Shown here one piece after another: positions 1 through 5,523 of a stretch of DNA of 5,523 nt. The stretch's first letter is position 1. The number at the start of each line of letters is the position of its first letter. The position numbers were made by a program, and so were the translations under genes. The stretch comes from 13-2-20CM-68-14 sp036378475. Its GTDB lineage: Bacteria > Actinomycetota > Thermoleophilia > Gaiellales > Gaiellaceae. A model generated the notes under the pieces. The model was given only the letters and a program-made list of their open reading frames with translations, made no database searches and was not told the origin of the DNA. The DNA lies in the NCBI GenBank assembly GCA_036378475.1, contig DASUWJ010000067.1, positions 1 through 5,523 of the forward strand. Reading direction: 5' to 3'.

Positions 1-975
1 GAGGACGAGGAGCCCCGGCAGCGCCGTCGCCCGCAGCCAGCCGAGCACGAGCGCGCGCTGGTTGGCGCCGGAGTCGAGCACGTCGAGCTGGGAGACGCGA
101 ACGCGCAGCACCGCCCCGACCGCCGGGATCGCCGCCAGCGCGATCGAGAGATAGCGCAGCGTCGCGCCGAGGGTCGCGATCGCCTTCTCGCTCAGGAACA
201 TGCTGGCGACGATCACGTCGACGTAGGCAAAACCGGCGGCCGCCAGGAAGTAGAGCGTCAGCCAGCCCTCCTCCGAGGTCAGGGACAGCCAGTCCCGCCT
301 CGAGTCGCCGCCCTGCTCCTCCCGCCGCCGCAGCACCCAGCCGGCTGCGAGCGCGCCGGCCCCGATCATGCCGCCGACGAACCAGAGCGCGAGTGCCGGC
401 AGGTGCTGGGCACGGGTGGCGACGATCAGGATCGAGACGCAGAGAATCGTGGCCGCCCGCAGGACTCCGAGCGCGCCGGCGAGGCGGAAGCGCCTGTGGG
501 CCTGGTAGTGGGCGACGGCCAGCTCGACCGCGCTCCAGCCGATCCCGAAGCCGATGCTGTAGAGCACGAGCCCGAGCGCGGTCCCCGCCGAGGGGACGTG
601 CACGAACAGGGCCACGAACGGATAGAAGGCAAAGGCGATCGCGGCGATCAGCACCGAGCTGCTGACGAGCGCCGCCGTGAACGACGCGGCCACGGTCCCG
701 CTCCGGCGGGAGATGCGCTCCGCCTCTCGGCGCAGGTAGCGCAGGCGGACGCCGCCACCGGCGGCCGTGGCCAGGAACTGGGCGAAGATCAGGAAGAGCG
801 TCGCGTACGCGTAGGTCGAGACGTTGAGCCCGCGGATCAGGACGACGATCGAAGCGCCGCTGAGCGCCCGGGCGCCGATGTCGAGCACGAAGGTCTCGGC
901 GAAGCCCCGCCGGAAGAGGCGGTCGAGGTGACCCGGCGGCTGACCCTGCTGCGGTTCCGCGGGAAGCGCGGTCAC
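1..975 (-). CDS. Wzx/MOP-family polysaccharide flippase, N-terminal part (3' end outside window)
   Basis: Reading the minus strand from a GTG at 975 gives 325 residues with no stop to the window edge (fMet-TALPAEPQQG onward). The GTG overlaps the polymerase TGA as GTGA, the same arrangement as the other junctions; the first in-frame ATG comes only at residue 203 (position 369), so an ATG-only search misses the gene. After a polar tail of about 25 residues come hydrophobic helices at about 28-50 (GARALSGASIVVLIRGL), 54-76, 95-125, 131-154, 165-187, 192-214 and 237-260, then a further hydrophobic stretch at about 265-290. The short Arg-rich loop after helix 2 (RLRYLRREAERISRR) and the early-helix layout resemble MOP-superfamily lipid-linked oligosaccharide flippases. 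A full member would have 12-14 helices and 420-500 residues, so roughly a quarter to a third is missing. Its likely job is to move the lipid-linked repeat unit across the membrane before polymerisation. Family assignment rests on topology and context, not on a diagnostic motif. Confidence 0.82.
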   Translation of the reverse strand, partial: MTALPAEPQQGQPPGHLDRLFRRGFAETFVLDIGARALSGASIVVLIRGLNVSTYAYATLFLIFAQFLATAAGGGVRLRYLRREAERISRRSGTVAASFTAALVSSSVLIAAIAFAFYPFVALFVHVPSAGTALGLVLYSIGFGIGWSAVELAVAHYQAHRRFRLAGALGVLRAATILCVSILIVATRAQHLPALALWFVGGMIGAGALAAGWVLRRREEQGGDSRRDWLSLTSEEGWLTLYFLAAAGFAYVDVIVASMFLSEKAIATLGATLRYLSIALAAIPAVGAVLRVRVSQLDVLDSGANQRALVLGWLRATALPGLLVL

Positions 976-2273
976 CGCCGGGCGCGAGTTCGTACGAGCG
1001 CGCCGCCGCCGGTGGCGAGGCAGAGGGTCAGGGCGATGGCGATCGGGCCGGAATACTCGAGCGAGCCGTTGAGCGCGCCGAATGCCGCCAGGGTCAGCAG
1101 TGGTAAGCGGTCGCCGGCCGTCTGGATGATCGAGGTCCAGATCAAGATCAGACCCGCCAGCCCGATCACGCCCAGCTCGACGCCGACCTGGACGATGTCG
1201 CTGTGGCCGACGAGCGCCGCGCCGAGCCGCTTGATCTCGAACTTGGGGATGCTGCGCAGGCCGGTGCCGAAGAACCAGGCACCCGGGCCCGCGGCGCGCC
1301 AGTCCGTGAGCGCGGTCGTCCAGATCGCGCCCCGGTTGCTGCCGACGCTCTGGAACTGCGTGAACTCACCGATCCGCTGCGAGGTCTGGTAGCGAGACAG
1401 CGCCACCTTCTGCACCCCCGTTCCGAGCACGACGGCGATCGCGACCAAGATCAGGACGACGGCCGTCTTCCGCGAGCGTGACCAGAGCAGGGTGCCAAGT
1501 GCCAGGACGAGCAGCCCGACGAGTGCCGAGCGGACCCCGGTCCCGATCGTGACAGCAGCCGCGCAGCCGAAGATCGCGAGCCGCCAGCGCAGGCTGAAGG
1601 GAGCCCGGATACTCGCGGCCGCGACGCAGCTCGCGAGCAGCGCCAGGTGGTGGGGATTCGCGAAGACGAGCAGCTCGCCGCTGCCGTAGTAGGTGCCGAT
1701 CGAGCCGACGTGGAGCAACCCGAGCGCCAGGTGGACGAGGAGTGCCGCGGCGGAGCTGACGAGGGTCGCGACCACGATCAGTTTCGTCTCGCGGCTCGGC
1801 CTCGCGCGGGCGAGGACGATCGCCAGCGCCGGGAAGAGCAGGTACTTGGCGGCGACGATCAACTGGGCGCCGGAGCTCTGGCCGGCCAGCGAGACGAGGA
1901 TCGGAACGAAGAACAGCACCAGACCGACCTGCAGCGCCGCCGGGTAACTCGCGCGCTGCTCCCGGTAGGTGACGACGAGCAGGGCGGCCACGGCCGCGCC
2001 CGCGACGAGCGTGGCACTCAGGTGGGGAACGAGCGCGTCGAAGACCGTCAGCCAGGGGAGGGCGCCGAGCGTGAGTACGGCGACGCCCACGGCCCCCAGC
2101 CGAACGACGATGCACGCCGCCGCCAGGGTGAGCACGATTCCGAACGCCGCGGTCGGCCGGTAGACGGCGAGCGCTCCGATCGCGGCGGTAGCCCCGGCGA
2201 GCGCCGCGGCCTTCGGGGCCTGGGCGACGCGGGTCGTCGTTAAGCGGCTGGCGGCCGCTCCCGGCATCACCAT
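972..2273 (-). CDS. O-antigen polymerase/ligase-like membrane protein (Wzy type)
   Basis: A 433-residue, very hydrophobic protein with about ten to twelve membrane helices, expected to join lipid-linked repeat units on the outer face of the membrane (Wzy polymerase) or to ligate glycan to an acceptor. Wzy_C-type signatures are visible: TGVRSALVGLLV (245-256) with R248; a large extracellular loop with SNRGAIW (312-318, R314) and FFGTGL (334-339); then HSDIVQVGVELGVIGL (357-372), the H...E.G motif of the family, followed by more helices. Polymerase is preferred over ligase because the gene sits between the priming transferase and a flippase. The start at 2273 is one base past the transferase stop and has no convincing Shine-Dalgarno; an ATG two codons later (2267) is equally possible and changes nothing functionally. 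Translation probably depends on coupling to the upstream gene. The stop overlaps the next GTG start by 4 nt. Confidence 0.9.
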   Translation of the reverse strand: MVMPGAAASRLTTTRVAQAPKAAALAGATAAIGALAVYRPTAAFGIVLTLAAACIVVRLGAVGVAVLTLGALPWLTVFDALVPHLSATLVAGAAVAALLVVTYREQRASYPAALQVGLVLFFVPILVSLAGQSSGAQLIVAAKYLLFPALAIVLARARPSRETKLIVVATLVSSAAALLVHLALGLLHVGSIGTYYGSGELLVFANPHHLALLASCVAAASIRAPFSLRWRLAIFGCAAAVTIGTGVRSALVGLLVLALGTLLWSRSRKTAVVLILVAIAVVLGTGVQKVALSRYQTSQRIGEFTQFQSVGSNRGAIWTTALTDWRAAGPGAWFFGTGLRSIPKFEIKRLGAALVGHSDIVQVGVELGVIGLAGLILIWTSIIQTAGDRLPLLTLAAFGALNGSLEYSGPIAIALTLCLATGGGALVRTRARR

Positions 2274-2274
2274 C

Positions 2275-3813
2275 TCAGTAGATCGGCCGGTGCCGGAAGA
2301 CGATCGGAAGCGTGCGGAGCATCAGCTGCAGGTCCCTGTAGAGCGACCAGTTCGTCACGTACAGGTAGTCGAGCTTGACCATCTCGGCGAAGGGGATGTC
2401 GTTGCGGCCGAGCACCTGCCAGGGACCGGTCATGCCCGGCTTCAGATCGAGCCGCTGCCTACCCCACTGCTCGACGTGCAGGTCCTCCTCGAGAATCAGT
2501 GGACGCGGGCCGACCAGGCTCATCTCGCCCTTGAAGACGTTGATCAGCTGGGGCAGCTCGTCGAGCGAGTAGCGGCGCAGGAAGCGGCCGAACCGGGTCA
2601 CCCGGGGATCGTTCGCGATCTTGAACATCCGCGGGTCCTCGCCGTTTCGGACGTACTTGTTCAGGTGAGCGATCTCGAGCTTCCGCTCCTCGGCGTCGAG
2701 CGCCATCGTGCGGAACTTGTAGATCCGGAAGGTCTTGTCCCGCGAGCCCATCCGCACCTGGCGGAAGAAGACCGGCCCCGGCGAGTCCTGCTTGATCAAG
2801 AGCGAAATCACGAGCAGGAGCGGTGAGAGGAGCACCAAGGCGACGCTCGAGACGACGAGGTCCGTCGCCCGCTTGGCAAAGCGCGAAGGCCGCACCAGCT
2901 GGAGTGGCGGTAGGCCGATCAGGGGCAGCCCCTCGACCGTATGGATGCCGACGTTCGAGCCCACGAGTTCGAAGAGCCGCGGCACGATGTCGATCTGGAC
3001 GTCCAGGTCCTTGAGCGAGCGGATCAGCTCCAGGCTGCGCTCATGGGTCTCGTTCGAGAAGGCGACGATCACCCGCTCGATGTCGAAGAGGCGCACGATC
3101 CCCGGCAGCCGCTCCTGCGAGCCGAGCAGCGTCAGCCCGTCCAGGTCGTTTCGGCGCTCCTTCGGCTGGGCGTCGACGAACCCGACCAGGTTGATCCCGT
3201 ACTCGGGATGGTTCAGCAGCTTCTTGGCGATCAGCTGGCCGACCTCGCCGGCGCCGACGATCACCGCGTTTTGGACGTAGGTCACCTGCCGGCGGGCGAT
3301 CGCGCGCGAGGCCCCTCGCGCCACCGTCACGAAGACGGTCGCGAACGTCCAGAAGAGTGCGATCTTCGGCAGCGCCGGGTGGGCGAGGCGGGTCAAGTAG
3401 GCCCCGGCGAAGAAGAGCCAGGTCCCGACGGTGACCATGTGAAAGACGCCGACGAGATCGTCGACCGTCGTATGGTCGGTCCGCTCCTCGTCGTGGTCGT
3501 AGAGGCCGTACAGCTTGACGACCACGATCCAGCCGGGCAGTGTCGCCGCGAAGAGCAGCGCCTCCGTCAGGAGATTGAAGTGGTTGAGCCCCGTGCCGCG
3601 GCTGTAGATCGCCTCGGAGAGCGTGAACGCCGCCACCAGGCCGACGATGTCGGCGGCGAGCAGCATCCGGCGGACGAGCCAGCCTCGCCTGTGGATGACA
3701 GCCGTCTTACGTCGCTGCTCGAGGATCTGCAGCGTCCGCTCGTTGACCGTCAGCGAGAGCTCTTCGTAGAGCTCGACTCCCTGCACCAAAGCGGCGCGCT
3801 CGGTCGCGTTCAT
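2275..3813 (-). CDS. Polyprenyl-phosphate sugar-1-phosphate transferase (WbaP/WcaJ-like priming enzyme)
   Basis: A 512-residue integral membrane enzyme that transfers a sugar-1-phosphate from a nucleotide sugar to undecaprenyl (or another polyprenyl) phosphate, the first step of repeat-unit assembly. Domains in order: a cytosolic tail (1-49); hydrophobic helices at about 50-68, 83-103, 124-141 and 149-166; a Rossmann-like domain with VIVGAGEVG (184-192) and GINLVGFVDAQP (206-217); and the C-terminal bacterial sugar transferase domain from about 313. This last part has a hydrophobic membrane hairpin (317-341), SPGPVFFRQ (344-352), YKFRTM (365-370), the catalytic Asp-Glu dyad D418-E419 in SLDELPQL, MSLVGPRP (431-438) and KPGMTGPWQV (458-467). 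Length and architecture match the long, five-helix polyprenyl glycosylphosphotransferase family rather than the minimal PglC form. The sugar (glucose, galactose or other) cannot be told. The stop is 1 nt before the polymerase start. Confidence 0.96.
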   Translation of the reverse strand: MNATERAALVQGVELYEELSLTVNERTLQILEQRRKTAVIHRRGWLVRRMLLAADIVGLVAAFTLSEAIYSRGTGLNHFNLLTEALLFAATLPGWIVVVKLYGLYDHDEERTDHTTVDDLVGVFHMVTVGTWLFFAGAYLTRLAHPALPKIALFWTFATVFVTVARGASRAIARRQVTYVQNAVIVGAGEVGQLIAKKLLNHPEYGINLVGFVDAQPKERRNDLDGLTLLGSQERLPGIVRLFDIERVIVAFSNETHERSLELIRSLKDLDVQIDIVPRLFELVGSNVGIHTVEGLPLIGLPPLQLVRPSRFAKRATDLVVSSVALVLLSPLLLVISLLIKQDSPGPVFFRQVRMGSRDKTFRIYKFRTMALDAEERKLEIAHLNKYVRNGEDPRMFKIANDPRVTRFGRFLRRYSLDELPQLINVFKGEMSLVGPRPLILEEDLHVEQWGRQRLDLKPGMTGPWQVLGRNDIPFAEMVKLDYLYVTNWSLYRDLQLMLRTLPIVFRHRPIY

Positions 3814-4178
3814 ACGGGCTGCCTCCCGTAGAGGCCGGCGACGACGGCGTTTCGGATCGCCTCCGCCGAGGCGCCGTCGCTGTCGTCAGCCTCCCAGTCG
3901 CCGTTGCGCAGCACGCGCAGTTTCTGCTCGCGCAGGAGCACGTGAACGAGCGGTGCCTGCGAAGCGCGCGCGTAGGGCTCGGCCTGAGCGGCCTGCGAGC
4001 GGGAGTCGACGACGACCGCGTCGGGGTGCAGTGAGCGGAGCAGGCCGTCGATGTCCTCGAGCTCGCCCGGGAACGAGCGGAGCTCGGCGATGCCCTCGAA
4101 CGAGGCTGCCAGCGCCTCGCCGAGCAGCGGCACCTTGCAGACGGCGGCGACGAGGGCCTGGGCGCCCCCGCCGCTCAT
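3810..4178 (-). CDS. Small receiver-like protein of unknown function
   Basis: A 122-residue protein I do not recognise as a named family. The start is the ATG at 4178, which overlaps the regulator's stop as ATGA; its own stop overlaps the transferase start in the same way. The frame stays open upstream to an ATG at 4628, but that part only shadows the regulator and is not used here. The layout resembles a shortened CheY-like receiver: a first strand and helix (KVPLLGEALAASF, 15-27), a second strand (AELRSFP), a helix (LEDIDGLLRSL), then PDAVVVD with D58 at the place of the phosphoacceptor aspartate, a fourth strand (PLVHVLL, about 76-82), a charged hairpin (REQKLRVLRNGDWE) and a final helix (AEAIRNAVVAGLYG). 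The acidic pair and the conserved Lys context are absent, so ordinary phosphotransfer is unlikely. It has no signal peptide or membrane segment and should be cytoplasmic. A partner or modulator role toward the regulator is inference from position and fold resemblance only. Confidence 0.82.
   Translation of the reverse strand: MSGGGAQALVAAVCKVPLLGEALAASFEGIAELRSFPGELEDIDGLLRSLHPDAVVVDSRSQAAQAEPYARASQAPLVHVLLREQKLRVLRNGDWEADDSDGASAEAIRNAVVAGLYGRQPV
3822..3827 (-). promoter_or_regulatory. Ribosome binding site GGGAGG for the sugar transferase
   Basis: GGGAGG on the minus strand lies 8 nt before the ATG at 3813, within the final codons of the small upstream gene. Together with the ATGA overlap it fixes the start of the transferase and argues that its unusually long N-terminal tail is really translated. 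Confidence 0.7.
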
Positions 4179-4846
4179 GCCGGTTGCCCGGCTGCGGCGA
4201 CGCCCTCGGGCCCGTACGCCGCCCAGTAGAACGTCGCTGCCGCCCGCCGGGAGGACAGTTCCAGCTTCTGCAGGATGTTCTGCATATGCCGCTTGACCGT
4301 GAACTCCGAGATGAAGAGCTCGACCGCGATCTCCTTGTTCCGCGCCCCGCGGGCCACGAGCTCGAGCACCTCGCGCTCGCGCCCCGAGAGCACGGCCGCC
4401 CGCTCGCGGGCGCTCGCCTGCTCCTCGAGCGCGTGCAGGGCCTCGATCATCATGCTGGCGAGATCGCGCGAGAGCGGGGCCTCGCCGTCGATCGCGCCGC
4501 GCAGGGAGCGGATCAAACCCTGGGGCCCGATCTCCTTGTGCAGGTAGCCGTCGGCTCCCGCGCGCACGGCCGCGAAGACCGTCTCGCGCTCGGGCTCGAA
4601 GCTCCAGAGGATCATCTGGGTCGAGCACTCCTTCGCGAGCTTCCGCACGGCGGCGACGCCGCCGAGCGGAGGCAGGTCGAGATCGATCAGCCCGAGGTCG
4701 GGGTCCTCCAGAATGAGCGTCCGCTCGAGCTCGAAGAGATCGGCGGCCTCCAGGACCTCGAACTCGACCTCCCTCGCGAGCAGATTGCGGACGCCGGCCC
4801 TGAAGATCGGCACGGAGTCGGCGACGAGGATCTTCGCCCGCTTCAT
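4175..4846 (-). CDS. NarL/LuxR-family DNA-binding response regulator
   Basis: A 223-residue two-domain transcription regulator, the normal length for the NarL/FixJ class. The receiver domain spans about residues 4-120: the likely phosphoacceptor is D55 (in LIDLDLP), the switch Ser is S82 (ILWSF) and the conserved Lys is K104 (GYLHK). The acidic pair near the N-terminus is D10-S11 rather than two acids, so metal binding and phosphorylation may be weakened. A linker leads to a LuxR-type helix-turn-helix at about 153-204 with LSGREREVLELVARG, NKEIA, the recognition segment SEFTVKRHMQNIL and KLELSSRRAA. The start has a strong ribosome binding site and begins immediately after the kinase stop. The end overlaps the next gene by 4 nt (ATGA). 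No histidine kinase is visible here. By position it probably regulates the polysaccharide operon itself; targets and signal cannot be read from the sequence. Confidence 0.95.
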   Translation of the reverse strand: MKRAKILVADSVPIFRAGVRNLLAREVEFEVLEAADLFELERTLILEDPDLGLIDLDLPPLGGVAAVRKLAKECSTQMILWSFEPERETVFAAVRAGADGYLHKEIGPQGLIRSLRGAIDGEAPLSRDLASMMIEALHALEEQASARERAAVLSGREREVLELVARGARNKEIAVELFISEFTVKRHMQNILQKLELSSRRAAATFYWAAYGPEGVAAAGQPA

Positions 4847-5523
4847 CTAGACCCGCTCCTTCGGGCGGCGCGCGTAGGAACGATGCCGGTAGCTGTAGCC
4901 GTCGTAGCCGAAGTAGCCCTCGCCCGAGGAGGCACCCGTCAGGACGAAGCCGAGCTTGCGCGCCGGGATTGCGTCCAGCACGCGTTGCAGCTCGCGCAGC
5001 ATCGGCCGGCGGACGACGTTGATCCGCGCGACGATCATCAGTGCGTCGATCGAGCCTGTGAGCGCCATCGCGTCGCCCACGACGAGCAGGGGCGTCGAGT
5101 CGATGATCACGACGTCGGCGCGCTCCCGCAGCTGGCGCAGTATCTCGGCGACCGCCCGCGTGCCGACGAACTCGTCGACGTTGGGCGGCACCGGGCCCGA
5201 GCCGAGCACCTCGAGTACGCCCTCGACCCGTCTCTTGCTGTGGCCGTTGCCGTTCGAGAGCTCGTTCAACGGGTCGGTCAGCTTCCCAGGCCGCACGATC
5301 GGCACCGGCGTCAGTGCCTCCGCCAGCTCCGCGTGGCCGAGCGCCACCTGGGTCAGCCCGGGCCGGTTCTCGAGGTCGAAGAACTTGTGCAGGAAGGGCC
5401 GCCGCAGGTCGAGGTCGACGAGGACGACCCGCTGTCCGACCCGTGCGAGCGCCGCCGCCAGGTTCGCGGCGGTCGTCGATTTGCCCTCGGCCTCGACGGC
5501 GCTCGTGATCATGATCGTCTTCG
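4847..5523 (-). CDS. CpsD/CapB-like tyrosine-protein kinase ATPase, C-terminal part (5' end outside window)
   Basis: Cytoplasmic P-loop ATPase of the bacterial tyrosine kinase (BY-kinase) type, which controls polymerisation and export of surface polysaccharide through autophosphorylation. The reading frame is open to the window edge and the residues before the first ATG (5512) already belong to the fold (KTIMITSA), so the gene begins further upstream, possibly with a Wzz-type membrane domain. Numbering from that internal Met: Walker A with EGKST at 9-13; Walker A' VVLVDLDLRRP at 29-39; the family's GSGPVPPN segment at 104-111; Walker B VVIID at 134-138. The tail carries five tyrosines within 14 residues (Y200, 203, 206, 208, 213), the usual autophosphorylation cluster, followed by a basic end. 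A polar NGNGHSK stretch (about 87-93) forms an extended linker. The TAG stop directly abuts the ATG of the next gene. ParA/MinD-type ATPases are the alternative, but the DLRRP motif, the PPN motif and the tyrosine tail favour a BY-kinase. Confidence 0.93.
   Translation of the reverse strand, partial: KTIMITSAVEAEGKSTTAANLAAALARVGQRVVLVDLDLRRPFLHKFFDLENRPGLTQVALGHAELAEALTPVPIVRPGKLTDPLNELSNGNGHSKRRVEGVLEVLGSGPVPPNVDEFVGTRAVAEILRQLRERADVVIIDSTPLLVVGDAMALTGSIDALMIVARINVVRRPMLRELQRVLDAIPARKLGFVLTGASSGEGYFGYDGYSYRHRSYARRPKERV
4856..4861 (-). promoter_or_regulatory. Ribosome binding site AAGGAG for the response regulator
   Basis: AAGGAG on the minus strand sits 9 nt before the ATG at 4846, inside the last codons of the kinase gene (Pro-Lys-Glu-Arg-Val-stop). 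It is a near-perfect Shine-Dalgarno match and supports the chosen start of the regulator. Confidence 0.75.

Larger units (their letters stand above)
1..5523 (-). other. Single polysaccharide biosynthesis operon segment
   Basis: All six genes face the same way with junctions of 0 nt (TAG then ATG at 4846), ATGA overlap (4175-4178), ATGA overlap (3810-3813), 1 nt gap (2274) and GTGA overlap (972-975). There is no room for an internal promoter or terminator outside coding sequence, so one polycistronic transcript with coupled translation is the simplest reading. The promoter and any earlier genes lie above 5523; the end of the transcript lies below position 1. Confidence 0.88.

Noticed and set aside
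403..1392. Long open frame on the plus strand (329 codons)
   Set aside because: It is antisense to the flippase and polymerase genes, its translation is rich in Arg, Asp, Glu and Gly with no domain pattern, and long antisense frames are expected at this GC content.
1366..2115. Minus-strand open frame (249 codons) overlapping the polymerase in another frame
   Set aside because: Arg/Pro/Ala-rich frame-shifted shadow of the polymerase gene without domain signals.
1647..2243. Plus-strand open frame (198 codons) opposite the polymerase
   Set aside because: Asp/Glu/Arg/Gln-rich composition with no recognisable fold; the opposite strand encodes clear membrane helices and Wzy motifs.
2941..3831. 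Long open frame on the plus strand (296 codons)
   Set aside because: It lies opposite the sugar transferase, whose motifs are unambiguous; the product is a charged low-complexity sequence typical of an antisense shadow.
4175..4178. Possible frameshift fusing the regulator and the small protein
   Set aside because: The regulator is full length with an intact helix-turn-helix and a natural end, and the overlap is the standard ATGA coupling signal; no slippery run is present.
4179..4628. Upstream extension of the small protein's frame to an ATG at 4628
   Set aside because: The extension is Arg/Ala/Gly-rich and lies wholly inside the regulator gene in another frame; the ATG at 4178 with ATGA overlap matches the pattern of the neighbouring junctions.
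1..5523. Promoters, terminators, tRNAs, CRISPR repeats, insertion sequences
   Set aside because: There is no intergenic space, and I saw no tandem or spaced direct repeats, no terminal inverted repeats with a transposase, and no hairpin followed by a T-run.

Overview
The window is a gene-dense piece of a GC-rich (roughly two-thirds G+C by eye) bacterial chromosome. All six genes lie on the minus strand and are almost certainly one operon for making and exporting a cell-surface polysaccharide by a Wzx/Wzy-type route. The very high GC, strong third-position G/C bias, and an actinobacterial-style bacterial tyrosine kinase next to a NarL-type regulator suggest a high-GC actinobacterium, possibly of the Thermoleophilia (Solirubrobacter-like) lineage. 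That placement is an impression, not something the sequence proves.

In the direction of transcription (high to low coordinates) the genes are: (1) the C-terminal part of a CpsD/CapB-like tyrosine kinase ATPase, 4847-5523, whose start lies beyond the window; (2) a NarL/LuxR-type response regulator, 4175-4846; (3) a small 122-residue protein of unknown function that looks like a degenerate receiver domain, 3810-4178; (4) a polyprenyl-phosphate sugar-1-phosphate transferase that would start the repeat unit, 2275-3813; (5) an O-antigen polymerase/ligase-like membrane protein, 972-2273; (6) the N-terminal 325 residues of a Wzx/MOP-type flippase with a GTG start, 1-975, running off the window.

The genes are packed with no usable intergenic space. 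The five junctions are 0 nt, a 4-nt ATGA overlap, another ATGA overlap, a 1-nt gap, and a 4-nt GTGA overlap. No stretch over 300 bases lacks a gene, and I see no RNA gene, mobile element, CRISPR array, terminator or promoter. The operon promoter should lie upstream of 5523 and the terminator and glycosyltransferase genes outside the window.

A working model: the transferase loads the first sugar phosphate on the lipid carrier, glycosyltransferases encoded elsewhere complete the unit, the flippase moves it outward, the polymerase joins units, and the tyrosine kinase tunes chain length or assembly. The less ordinary part is the regulatory pair placed between the kinase and the priming transferase: a response regulator with an incomplete acidic pocket, followed by a receiver-like small protein, both translationally coupled to the biosynthetic genes.
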